Positions 1-6,999 of a DNA stretch of 19,379 nucleotides are shown piece after piece. The stretch covers positions 1 to 19,379 of the forward strand of contig QHTP01000172.1 in the NCBI GenBank assembly GCA_003220855.1, read 5' to 3'. Below the pieces are notes generated by a model. It saw only the letters and a list, made by a program, of their open reading frames with translations. It ran no database searches and was not told where the DNA came from. This DNA comes from Gemmatimonadota bacterium (lineage in GTDB: Bacteria > Gemmatimonadota > Gemmatimonadetes > Gemmatimonadales > GWC2-71-9). The position numbers and the translations under genes are program-made. Position 1 is the first letter of the stretch. Each line of letters starts with the position of its first letter.

Positions 1-1373
1 GAGATGCGCGCCGCGATCAGCCACGGCCGGCGCGGCGAGTTCCACAGCCACCACGCGACCAGCGCGACCCCGGCCCACAGCGTCGCCGCCTCCCACCCCG
101 CGACCATCACGACGTGCCCGCCCGGCACCGCCGCGGCCGTGCCCGCCACGAGGTCGAGGAGCGCGAGTCCCAACCCGGCCCCCGCGGCGACCAGACGCGC
201 GGCACCTGCGACCACCCACGACAGCACCAGCGCCAGGACGAGGCCCGGCACGGCGATCCCGGCCAGCGGAATCGCCGCCAGGTTCGCGAGCACGCCGATC
301 GGCGCCACGGTGCCGAACGTGAAGGCGCTGATGGGCGCCGTGAGCAGCGTAGCGGCCAGCGCAGGCGCGATCAGTCGCACCACGCGCCCCTCACGCGCAC
401 ACGCCCGGTCGGCCCAGATCACCGCGGCGATGCCCGCAACCGAGAGCCACGCGCCGACCGAGCGCAACGCCAACGGATCCGCCAGCAGCACGCCCAGCGC
501 CGAGAGCGCGATCATGCCGCGCGGCGCGACCACCCGCTGACACCGCCGGGCCAGCTCGGCGAGGAGCAACATCGCGCCGGCCCGGACGGCGGGCGGTGGC
601 CATCCGAGTAGCCAGAGATAACCGCCCAGCAGCAGGACCGTCGCCGCAAAGCGAGGGCCGGGCGCGAGACGGAACTTGCGGAGCAGCAGCGCCAGCCAGG
701 CGGCGAGGAACCCGACGTGCAGACCCGAGATGGACAGGAGATGCGCCAGGCCCGAGCGGACGTAGCGCTCGCGAATTTCGGGATCGAGCGTGGCGTTGGG
801 GGCGAACACCAGCGCGTCCACGATCGGTGCCCGCGCGCCGAACAGCTCGGCGCTGCGGGCCGCGAGCCGATCGCGCAACGCCCCCCGGCCACGTGGCACG
901 GCATTGAGCTGGACCAGCCGGCGGACCACCAGCACGCCGCGGTCGGCGACACCGCTCCATCGCCCCGCCACCACCCACTCCGTCCCGCCACGGGCGAGGT
1001 GCTGCTCCGGCCAGCGCAGCCGCACGGGACCACCGCACGGGCCGGGCACCACGTCCGCATCGACGACGCCGCCGCTCGCGGGGGCGGGATCCACGAGGCG
1101 CACGATGGCCGCGCGGGACCTTTCCCCGTTCCCCTTTCCCCACGTTCCCGCGCACGTCGCTGCTCGTTCACGGCCGGCCGCCGCGCCCCACACTGTCCCC
1201 GCCACCCCCATGATCCCGAGCGCGGCACCGAGGGGAGCCGTTCTCGCGAGCGCGAGGGCCGTCCCCAGCACCGGGACAACCACGTACCACGTACCACGCC
1301 CCAGAAACGACTCGAGGCCGGCATACACCCCGACCCCGAACGCGATAGCAAGGAAGAGAATCGGCGGCCGCAT
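1..1373 (-). CDS. comEC: ComEC/Rec2 DNA-uptake channel, N-terminal part (3' end beyond window)
   Basis: ComEC is the inner-membrane channel that carries transforming single-stranded DNA into the cytoplasm. The frame opens with ATG at 1373 and stays open to the left edge, giving about 457 residues. Residues 1-50 hold hydrophobic segments. About residues 60-190 are a soluble region matching the N-terminal DUF4131/OB-like part. The family signature HLLSISGLHVGF lies at about residues 211-222, followed by a run of hydrophobic helices (the Competence domain). Any C-terminal metallo-beta-lactamase-like domain would lie outside the window. ATG starts 27 bp after the comFB stop, so the two are probably cotranscribed. 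Two short tandem arrays fall in frame: 7-bp units at 1121-1141 (read as GKGNGER) and a TACGTGG-type run at about 1281-1300 in the N-terminal membrane region. Family call is firm; whether the protein is complete cannot be judged. Confidence 0.93.
   Translation of the reverse strand, partial: MRPPILFLAIAFGVGVYAGLESFLGRGTWYVVVPVLGTALALARTAPLGAALGIMGVAGTVWGAAAGRERAATCAGTWGKGNGERSRAAIVRLVDPAPASGGVVDADVVPGPCGGPVRLRWPEQHLARGGTEWVVAGRWSGVADRGVLVVRRLVQLNAVPRGRGALRDRLAARSAELFGARAPIVDALVFAPNATLDPEIRERYVRSGLAHLLSISGLHVGFLAAWLALLLRKFRLAPGPRFAATVLLLGGYLWLLGWPPPAVRAGAMLLLAELARRCQRVVAPRGMIALSALGVLLADPLALRSVGAWLSVAGIAAVIWADRACAREGRVVRLIAPALAATLLTAPISAFTFGTVAPIGVLANLAAIPLAGIAVPGLVLALVLSWVVAGAARLVAAGAGLGLALLDLVAGTAAAVPGGHVVMVAGWEAATLWAGVALVAWWLWNSPRRPWLIAARI
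1121..1141 (-). repeat. 7-bp tandem array, three units, in comEC
   Basis: On the + strand TTTCCCC, GTTCCCC, TTTCCCC, followed by a related ACGTTCCCG. The G-rich strand is the coding strand of comEC and reads GKGNGER. Including the flank it has four runs of three or four Gs and fits the G-quadruplex pattern. Confidence 0.8.
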
Positions 1374-1400
1374 CTCGGGCGAGGGGGCCGCCTCAGCGGG

Positions 1401-1682
1401 CTACATCAGCTGCACCGGCCGGGCGCCGCAGCGGGGCGCGAGCCCCACCTTGCGAAACCCCTCGAGCAGCGCGACGTCGAGCTTGGCCTTCTCCTGATCG
1501 CTGTCGAGCCGCAGCTCCACCAGCACTTCGCCCTGTGGTGTGGACACGTAGCTGGGGGCGAGCCGGTTGAGGGCGTACACGAGCACGTCGCCGCGGCACG
1601 TCTCGCAGCCGCAGAACCGGGGCAGCTGGGGACGCAACTTCGCGTACTCGCGCTGCAGCACCTCGTACGTCACGTTCGTCAC
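1401..1682 (-). CDS. comFB: ComFB-family late competence protein
   Basis: A 93-residue protein starting at GTG (1682), which overlaps the miaB stop by 4 bp (GTGA). The core PRFCGCETCRGDVLVYALNR (residues 21-40) followed by LAPSYVST is the ComFB signature. Cysteines at 24, 26, 29 and 85 are placed like the zinc-binding set of Bacillus ComFB. Members are small and dimeric. In Bacillus the gene lies between comFA and comFC; in cyanobacteria ComFB proteins have been reported to bind cyclic di-GMP. Here it directly precedes comEC, which supports a link to DNA uptake, but the biochemical role is inferred. A longer upstream extension in the same frame would run into miaB and is not supported. Confidence 0.85.
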   Translation of the reverse strand: MTNVTYEVLQREYAKLRPQLPRFCGCETCRGDVLVYALNRLAPSYVSTPQGEVLVELRLDSDQEKAKLDVALLEGFRKVGLAPRCGARPVQLM

Positions 1683-3001
1683 CCCACGACGGCGAGTCCC
1701 CCCATCTGGCCCACCGGCCGGGCGGCGAACGTCGAGCCGGTCGTGCCGGTGAAGCGCACCGTGCGGTACGACCCGATCCACTCGTCGGGCCCCGGGAGCA
1801 GCGCGACTTTGTTGGCGCGCGTTCGCCCCTGGAGCAGGTCGCCCCGCTTGGCCCACCCCTCGACCAGCACCTCGTGGGTGCTCCCCACGAGCGCCACGTT
1901 CCTGCGCCGCGCGATCCCCCGGACCGCCGCCACCAGGCGCTCGAGCCGTTCCCCCGCCACATCGTCGGGCACGACATCCTTGAGGCGCGTCGCGGGCGTT
2001 CCCTCACGCGGCGAAAAACGGAAGGTGTAGGCGTCGTCGAACACCACCGCGTCGACGAGCGACAGGGTCTCCTGGAAGTCTGCCTCGGTCTCGCCCGGGA
2101 ACCCGACGATGATGTCGGTCGTGAGCGCGATGTCGGGCATGGCGCGGCGCAGCGCCGCGACCACCTCGAGGTAGCGGGCGCGATCGTAGCGCCGCAGCAT
2201 CCGTTTGAGCACGCGCGAGCTGCCGCTTTGCACCGGCAGGTGCACGTGCTCGCAAACCGCGGCCGTCTCGGCCATCGCGGCCACGACACGCCCGCTGAAA
2301 TCAGTGGGATAGGGCGACGTGAATCGCAACCGGCGGATGCCCGGGACGCCTCCGACCGCCCGCACCAGGTCGGCGAAGTCGTGCGCGCCGTCGTCGTAGC
2401 TGTTGACCGTCTGGCCAAGGAGCGTCACCTCCGTGGTGCCCGTCCCGGCGAGGCGCTCGACCTCCCGCACCACGTCCGCCAACTTGCGGCTCCGCTCCGG
2501 CCCGCGTGTCATCGGAACGATGCAGAAGGTGCACCGATAATCGCAGCCACGCTGCACCGTCACGAACGCCGATGCAGCCGCCCCCTCTCGCACGGGCGGT
2601 ACATCCTCGTAGTGCTCCCAGCTCCTGAACTCCACCTCGGCGGCGCGCTCGCCGGCGCGGGCCCGGGCGATGAGCTCCGGCAGCCCGCGGTACCCGTCCG
2701 GGCCGACCACCAGGTCCACCTGCGGGACGCGCTCGAGCAGCCGGGGGCCGAGCCGCTGTGCCATGCACCCCACAACGCCCAGCACGCTGCCCGGACGCTT
2801 GTAGCGCTTCAGCTCCCCCACGCGCGAGAATACTTTCTGCTCGGCATGGTCACGCACGGCACAGGTGTTCACCAGCACGACGTCCGCCGCGCCCGGATCG
2901 TCGACGGCGATGTAACCCTCCCGCTCGAGCACGCCGAGCACGAGCTCGGAGTCCGCGACGTTCATCTGGCAGCCGTACGTCTCGATGTAGATGCGCGGCA
3001 T
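1679..3001 (-). CDS. miaB: tRNA-2-methylthio-N6-dimethylallyladenosine synthase MiaB
   Basis: Radical-SAM methylthiotransferase that converts i6A37 of tRNA to ms2i6A. The protein has 440 residues, normal for the family. The N-terminal UPF0004 domain supplies auxiliary-cluster cysteines C11 (ETYGCQMN), C47 (NTCAVR) and C79 (VVGCMAQ). The radical-SAM motif GCDYRCTFC gives C153, C157 and C160. HVHLPVQSGS and DIIVGFPGETEADF are typical of the barrel, and the last ~70 residues form the TRAM domain. ATG at 3001 was chosen because it starts 2 bp after the mtaB stop (TAGCCATG) and aligns with the family N-terminus; the frame extends further upstream only inside mtaB. The stop overlaps the comFB start. 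No substrate dimethylallyltransferase (miaA) is visible in the window. Confidence 0.96.
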   Translation of the reverse strand: MPRIYIETYGCQMNVADSELVLGVLEREGYIAVDDPGAADVVLVNTCAVRDHAEQKVFSRVGELKRYKRPGSVLGVVGCMAQRLGPRLLERVPQVDLVVGPDGYRGLPELIARARAGERAAEVEFRSWEHYEDVPPVREGAAASAFVTVQRGCDYRCTFCIVPMTRGPERSRKLADVVREVERLAGTGTTEVTLLGQTVNSYDDGAHDFADLVRAVGGVPGIRRLRFTSPYPTDFSGRVVAAMAETAAVCEHVHLPVQSGSSRVLKRMLRRYDRARYLEVVAALRRAMPDIALTTDIIVGFPGETEADFQETLSLVDAVVFDDAYTFRFSPREGTPATRLKDVVPDDVAGERLERLVAAVRGIARRRNVALVGSTHEVLVEGWAKRGDLLQGRTRANKVALLPGPDEWIGSYRTVRFTGTTGSTFAARPVGQMGGLAVVG

Positions 3002-3003
3002 GG

Positions 3004-4233
3004 CTATCGGATCGTCACCTCGAAGCGGGCGCTTCCGTCCCATTCTTGCGTGGGAAGATAGACCGAAACGTAGTCTTGTGTGAGCACCTCGACCTTGCCC
3101 GCCGCGTGCCCGCTCACGACGCCGTCGGCGCGCTGGCCCACGCGGCCCGCATGATGGCGCCGGGCCTTCGTGTCCCCCAACTCGCGCAGCTCGAGCGCCC
3201 GCTGGTGCAGCACGCGGGGCGGGACGGGCGCGCCCAGCCGCGCCGCGGCAGCCCCGGGACGCTCGCTGTAGGGAAACACGTGCAGATAGGTGAACGGCAG
3301 GGCCGCGACCAGCGCCATGGTCGCCCCGTGATCGTCGTCGGTCTCCCCCGGGAAACCGGCGAGGATGTCCGCCCCGAGCCCGAACGCCGGCAGCCGGGCG
3401 GCGATCCAGTCCAGACGCGCCCGGTACGATTCGGCCGTGTACCAGTGGCGGCCCATGCGCTTGAGCACGCGGTTCGAGCCGGATTGCAGCGGGGCGTGAA
3501 GATGGGCCGCGAGATTCCGGGGAGCCTCGATCAGCAGCCCGGCGATCGTGTCGTCGACTTCGGTCGCCTCGATGGACGAGAGCCGGAAGCGGACGACGGG
3601 GACAGCGGAGACGAGGGCCTCCACGAGGTCGCCCAGCGAACACCCTTCCCCTTTCCCGTTTCCCCTTTCCCGGTCTTTCCCGTACGTACCGATATGCACG
3701 CCCGTCAACACGATCTCGGCGTGATGCTCGGCGAGCGCCCGTGCTTCCGCCACCAGCTCCGGAATGCCGCGCGACCGATTCGCCCCCCGTGCGAGCGTCG
3801 TCGCGCAGAAGGTGCAGTGCTCGTCGCAGCCATCCTGGATCTTGAGCCACCCGCGGGCGTTGGCGGTGAATCGCCGCAGCACGGGGTCCACGCGCGTTGG
3901 CTTGAGCCCGGCCGCCGCGAGCACGCGGGCCGGGTCAGCGCCGCCCACCACCGCGCGGACTCCGGGCAGGGCGGCGATGGCGCCGTCATCGCGCGCCGCG
4001 GCGCACCCCATGACCACGGTGCGGGGCGCGGGTCGCCCGCGCCCCAGGCGGCGCACCAGACGGCGCAGCTTCGCCTCGCTCTCATGCGTGACGGTGCACG
4101 AGTTCACGACGGCGAGATCCGCCGCCGCGAGGTCGTCCACCACCGACGCCCCGTGATCGGAAAAGGCCTGTCGCACCAGGGCCGTATCGTACTGGTTCGC
4201 CTTGCAGCCGAACGTATGGAAGTAGACGTTCAC
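3004..4233 (-). CDS. mtaB: tRNA t6A37 methylthiotransferase MtaB
   Basis: Radical-SAM methylthiotransferase of the MtaB (YqeV) type, which makes ms2t6A at tRNA position 37. It has 409 residues and starts at GTG 4233, overlapping the upstream gene's stop by 4 bp (GTGA). Auxiliary-cluster cysteines are C10 (HTFGCKANQYD), C46 (NSCTVTHE) and C77 (VMGCAAA). The radical-SAM triad is C136, C140, C143 (GCDEHCTFC). FGCKANQYD and LTGVHIGTYG are MtaB-like rather than MiaB- or RimO-like. A C-terminal TRAM-like region ends the protein. Residues about 187-199 (DRERGNGKGEG) are an in-frame insertion encoded by 7-bp repeats at 3645-3682, in the variable loop after the VHIGTYG strand. It lies next to miaB, so both A37 methylthiolation enzymes are co-expressed. 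Confidence 0.93.
   Translation of the reverse strand: MNVYFHTFGCKANQYDTALVRQAFSDHGASVVDDLAAADLAVVNSCTVTHESEAKLRRLVRRLGRGRPAPRTVVMGCAAARDDGAIAALPGVRAVVGGADPARVLAAAGLKPTRVDPVLRRFTANARGWLKIQDGCDEHCTFCATTLARGANRSRGIPELVAEARALAEHHAEIVLTGVHIGTYGKDRERGNGKGEGCSLGDLVEALVSAVPVVRFRLSSIEATEVDDTIAGLLIEAPRNLAAHLHAPLQSGSNRVLKRMGRHWYTAESYRARLDWIAARLPAFGLGADILAGFPGETDDDHGATMALVAALPFTYLHVFPYSERPGAAAARLGAPVPPRVLHQRALELRELGDTKARRHHAGRVGQRADGVVSGHAAGKVEVLTQDYVSVYLPTQEWDGSARFEVTIR
3645..3682 (-). repeat. 7-bp tandem array, four units plus one offset, in mtaB
   Basis: On the + strand CTTCCCC, TTTCCCG, TTTCCCC, TTTCCCG, then after GTC a fifth TTTCCCG. The G-rich strand is coding and supplies an in-frame insertion of about 12 residues in MtaB. 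Five G-runs make it a G-quadruplex candidate. Confidence 0.85.
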
Positions 4234-5363
4234 GGACGCACGGTGAGACCGACGAGTGCGGTCCACACGCGCTCGGTGAGCCCCCCTCCCCGGCGCTCGA
4301 GCCGTTCCACACCCACGTCGAGGAGGGCGCGCCCCTGGGCGAACGCGCGCCCGGTCCCCGCCGCGGTCGCGAATTCGGTCGGCGCGGTCGGACCCGGCCC
4401 GAAGGGCATCTGGCCGCCCCGCACCCCGAACCGGAGCGGCATACGCCCCGAGCCGATCTCCGTTCCCGCCGACCAGCTCCAGGTGTCGAATGCGCCGGCG
4501 CCGGCGCGCGCCCAACCGCGCCATGCGACCGACGCGGCGAATCGTACGCTCGGGCTCGGCGCCAGCAGGATCCCGCCTCCCGCCATGCGCGGCAGGTCGG
4601 TCTCGGCGCTCGTCGTGTCGGCCACCGTGGCACGCAGCCGGTTGTCCGCGCGGGCCCAGCCGGTCACGCTCAGCCCCGGGGCGACACCCAGCAGCAGGCT
4701 CCCCGACACGCCGATGCCGGAGTAGCGCACCTCGGCGAACTGCTGGACCGTGTGAAAGGTCGTGTCATCGAAGCGGCGTTCGGCGGTCTCGCGGGTCGAG
4801 CCGGACAGCAGATGCAGGCCCGCCCCGACGGCGATGCGCCGCGACAGCCGGCTGGCTGCCGCCAACCGGAGATCGGCGATGCTCCCGTCGCTCGTCACCT
4901 CGTCGGTGTAGCGCTCGAGCGTACCTCGTAGGAGGACCGAGTCGCGCTGGGTCACGTCCCACGACCGGTCGAGGTAGGTCGTGAAGCCCGCGGCGATCGC
5001 GAGCCGCCGATGCACCCGCCCGGCCACGTTCAGGAGCGGGAACCGCGTGGCGCGCAGCGCGCTCGTCGTCCCGGCGACGACGGCGTCGCGGTACGAGGCG
5101 GTCTGCATCGCCGTGGCGGTAAGTTGCGGCACGTCCGCCAGGCCGGCTTCGCTGAGCGGGGACAGCGGGTCGAACGGCCCGAACGCTCCCCCGGTCGAGC
5201 GGGAGCGTACCGATTCCCACCGTCCCGGCGTGCCGAGGCCGCGGATTCCGAATTGGGAATCTTGGGCGGTCAGGCGGTCAGGCGGGTTGGCGGTCAGGAA
5301 GACCGCCGCGAGGACCGCCGTCGCAACCGCCCGACCGCCTGTCCGCCCGTCCGGCCTGTTCAT
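4230..5363 (-). CDS. Putative outer-membrane beta-barrel-type protein
   Basis: I do not recognise a named family. The 377-residue protein begins at ATG 5363, overlapping the lipoprotein gene's stop by 4 bp (ATGA). Residues 1-36 look like a signal peptide: an arginine-containing start, the hydrophobic stretch AVATAVLAAVFLTA, then LTAQDSQ with probable cleavage near TAQ. The mature part alternates polar and hydrophobic residues with many short aromatic-ended strands (SGIGVSGSLLLGVAPGLSV, PLRFGVRGGQMPFG), as in outer-membrane barrels, and ends in a strand-like VGLTVRP. The signal-peptide region is encoded across an inverted pair of 8-bp repeats (5265-5296 and 5325-5356), which gives its MNRPDGRTGGR and NPPDRLTA segments. 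It probably works with the lipoprotein encoded just upstream. Barrel topology is an inference. Confidence 0.7.
   Translation of the reverse strand: MNRPDGRTGGRAVATAVLAAVFLTANPPDRLTAQDSQFGIRGLGTPGRWESVRSRSTGGAFGPFDPLSPLSEAGLADVPQLTATAMQTASYRDAVVAGTTSALRATRFPLLNVAGRVHRRLAIAAGFTTYLDRSWDVTQRDSVLLRGTLERYTDEVTSDGSIADLRLAAASRLSRRIAVGAGLHLLSGSTRETAERRFDDTTFHTVQQFAEVRYSGIGVSGSLLLGVAPGLSVTGWARADNRLRATVADTTSAETDLPRMAGGGILLAPSPSVRFAASVAWRGWARAGAGAFDTWSWSAGTEIGSGRMPLRFGVRGGQMPFGPGPTAPTEFATAAGTGRAFAQGRALLDVGVERLERRGGGLTERVWTALVGLTVRP
5265..5356. repeat. Inverted pair of 8-bp tandem arrays (4+4 units)
   Basis: Left arm 5265-5296: GGCGGTCA, GGCGGTCA, GGCGGGTT, GGCGGTCA. Right arm 5325-5356: AACCGCCC, GACCGCCT, GTCCGCCC, GTCCGGCC. 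The 28-bp spacer is 5297-5324. CAGGCGGT in the left arm is mirrored by ACCGCCTG in the right. The pair spans the signal-peptide codons of the barrel-type gene (5363-4230), and the right arm ends 4 bp inside the start codon. Confidence 0.8.
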
Positions 5364-6601
5364 GGCGCCCCGAAGGGGAAGCGTCGCACGAACGTGATGC
5401 GCAGCGCCGGCCGGAAGGCTTGGGCCACCGAGGGATAGAACCGGATCAGCGAGAAGGACGCAGCCTCCTGTTTCGCGCGCAGCACGAGCGTCGTGGCCCG
5501 GGTCGTGTCGGATGCCCAAAACTGCAGCAGGTTCGTCACCTCGATCTGCGCGGTGTCGCGCGGCCCGATGTGAATGATAGCGGTATCGGTGCGCGTCGCG
5601 TCGACGATGATCGGAGACTTGGCGCCGACGTCCGTGAAAACGGTGTGCGCCTCGACCACGAACGAATCCGACGGCGCGCCCTGCACCGGAGCGACGGGGA
5701 CGAGCGTCAGCGTCCCGCGGATGATCTGGGACGAGTCACGGATGAAGTGCGGGAACGCGACGCGCAGGAAACTGCGGGCCGACGGCACCCCGCCCACCGC
5801 CAGCGTGGAATCGGGTGGCGGGGGTGGTGGGTCGAACACGAAGCTCGAGAACGCCGCGCCCAGCGAGCCCGGCTTCCGCGCCACCGGCGTGCCGATGGAG
5901 TCGACCCGCAGGTACCATTGCCACGACAGCGTCGATCTGGTGATCGCGATGCTGGCGAGCGAGTCGGCCGAGACGCGGACGCCGTACGCCACGGTCCCGG
6001 AATCGGTTCCCACGTAGCGCGCCGCGGCTGTGTCGAACTTCAGGGCCAGGACCAGGACATTGTTGACCGTGTCGACCACCACGCTGTCGCCGGTGAGCGT
6101 GTCCTTGTGTCCGGGACGCGCCAGCAAGGTGTCGATGTTCACGCGCTTCACCAGCGAGTCCGTGAACGGCCCCGCCAGGCCTGCGAAGGTCGTGGTGGAA
6201 TCGACCGTGATGGGCAACCGGTAGAACGCGAGCGACAGATTGTGTGCCCCGGTGTCGCGCCGCGCCACGGTGAGCTGCAGGCGCGCCGAGTCCGCGCCCA
6301 GGATCGCGCCGGTATCGGCGGTGCTCAAGATGAAGCGCTGGCCGAAACCGTTGATCCGGAAGATCGCCCGCCCGTCCACGAAGCCCGGCAGATCGGCCGC
6401 GAGCAGTAGCGGGGCGCTCAGCGCCGTCACATAGCCTCGGAAGGTGGAGTCGCGCGAGATGATGCTCGTCAGGACCGTGTCGACGATCTCGATCTGGCCC
6501 GAAGGACAGAACGCCGGACAATCGCCGGGCGCGGACACGCGCTCCACGCAGGCCGCCGCCAGCAGCACGCCCCCGATCAGCGTCACGCGCCGCGCCATCA
6601 T
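5360..6601 (-). CDS. Putative secreted lipoprotein, function unknown
   Basis: A 413-residue protein of unknown function. The chosen start, ATG 6601, overlaps the cdd stop by 4 bp (ATGA); the next codon is also ATG. The N-terminus is a lipoprotein signal: RR, then VTLIGGVLLAAAC with the lipobox cysteine at residue 18, followed by a second cysteine pair (CPAFC). The mature part is rich in Ser, Thr, Asp and Val and in beta-strand-like segments, with a proline run (DPPPPPP) near residue 270. I see no catalytic motif. Spacing suggests it is cotranscribed with the downstream barrel-type gene, and the two may form an envelope pair. Placement between cdd and mtaB gives no functional clue. Confidence 0.78.
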   Translation of the reverse strand: MMARRVTLIGGVLLAAACVERVSAPGDCPAFCPSGQIEIVDTVLTSIISRDSTFRGYVTALSAPLLLAADLPGFVDGRAIFRINGFGQRFILSTADTGAILGADSARLQLTVARRDTGAHNLSLAFYRLPITVDSTTTFAGLAGPFTDSLVKRVNIDTLLARPGHKDTLTGDSVVVDTVNNVLVLALKFDTAAARYVGTDSGTVAYGVRVSADSLASIAITRSTLSWQWYLRVDSIGTPVARKPGSLGAAFSSFVFDPPPPPPDSTLAVGGVPSARSFLRVAFPHFIRDSSQIIRGTLTLVPVAPVQGAPSDSFVVEAHTVFTDVGAKSPIIVDATRTDTAIIHIGPRDTAQIEVTNLLQFWASDTTRATTLVLRAKQEAASFSLIRFYPSVAQAFRPALRITFVRRFPFGAP

Positions 6602-6999
6602 GGCGAGAGCGCCGTGTTCGCGAATGCGTCCGGCAGGAGATCGCGCAGCACCCAGCGCCGCTCGGTCCGGGGTCCTACCGCGATCACTTCGAGATCGAGC
6701 CCGAACTCGGCGAGCAGCTGGCGGCAGGCGCCGCACGGCGACGCCGGCGGATCGACGTCCGTCGCCACCACGATGCGCCGGAACGCGCGCGTCCCCGCTC
6801 CTCCCCCGTCCGCCACCGCCGCCCCGAGCGCCATCCGCTCGGCGCAGATCGTGAGTCCGTACGAGGCGCTCTCGACGTTGGTCCCGACGTACACACCGCC
6901 GTCGGCCGCTTCGAGGGCGGCGCCGACGCGAAACTTGCTGTAGGGACAATAGGCGTGCTGCTTGACCTCGCGCGCCCGGCGTATCAGCTCCGCGCTCAA
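6598..6999 (-). CDS. cdd: Cytidine deaminase
   Basis: Deaminates cytidine and deoxycytidine to uridine and deoxyuridine in pyrimidine salvage. The 133-residue length is typical of the tetrameric zinc class. Zinc and catalytic residues are C52 and E54 in ICAER and C89/C92 in SPCGACRQ. AYCPYSKFRVGAAL and GTNVESASYGLT are the substrate-loop motifs. The start is TTG at 6999, overlapping the deoB stop by 4 bp (TTGA); no ATG or GTG lies close by, and translation from TTG gives the normal family N-terminus (SAELIRRAREV). It follows deoB, so ribose and base salvage steps are coupled. Confidence 0.95.
   Translation of the reverse strand: MSAELIRRAREVKQHAYCPYSKFRVGAALEAADGGVYVGTNVESASYGLTICAERMALGAAVADGGGAGTRAFRRIVVATDVDPPASPCGACRQLLAEFGLDLEVIAVGPRTERRWVLRDLLPDAFANTALSP

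Noticed and set aside
1281..1300. A promoter or operator from the repeated CCACGTA run
   Set aside because: It lies inside comEC codons and is a 2.5-unit heptad repeat; nothing else suggests a regulatory site.
3645..3682. CRISPR-like array or sequencing artefact
   Set aside because: Units are 7 bp with no spacers, so not CRISPR. Similar arrays in several genes all preserve the reading frame, which argues against a random assembly error.
3004..4524. A longer mtaB start upstream of 4233
   Set aside because: The extra residues would lie inside the barrel-type gene and do not resemble the family; GTG 4233 gives the canonical N-terminus and a GTGA overlap.
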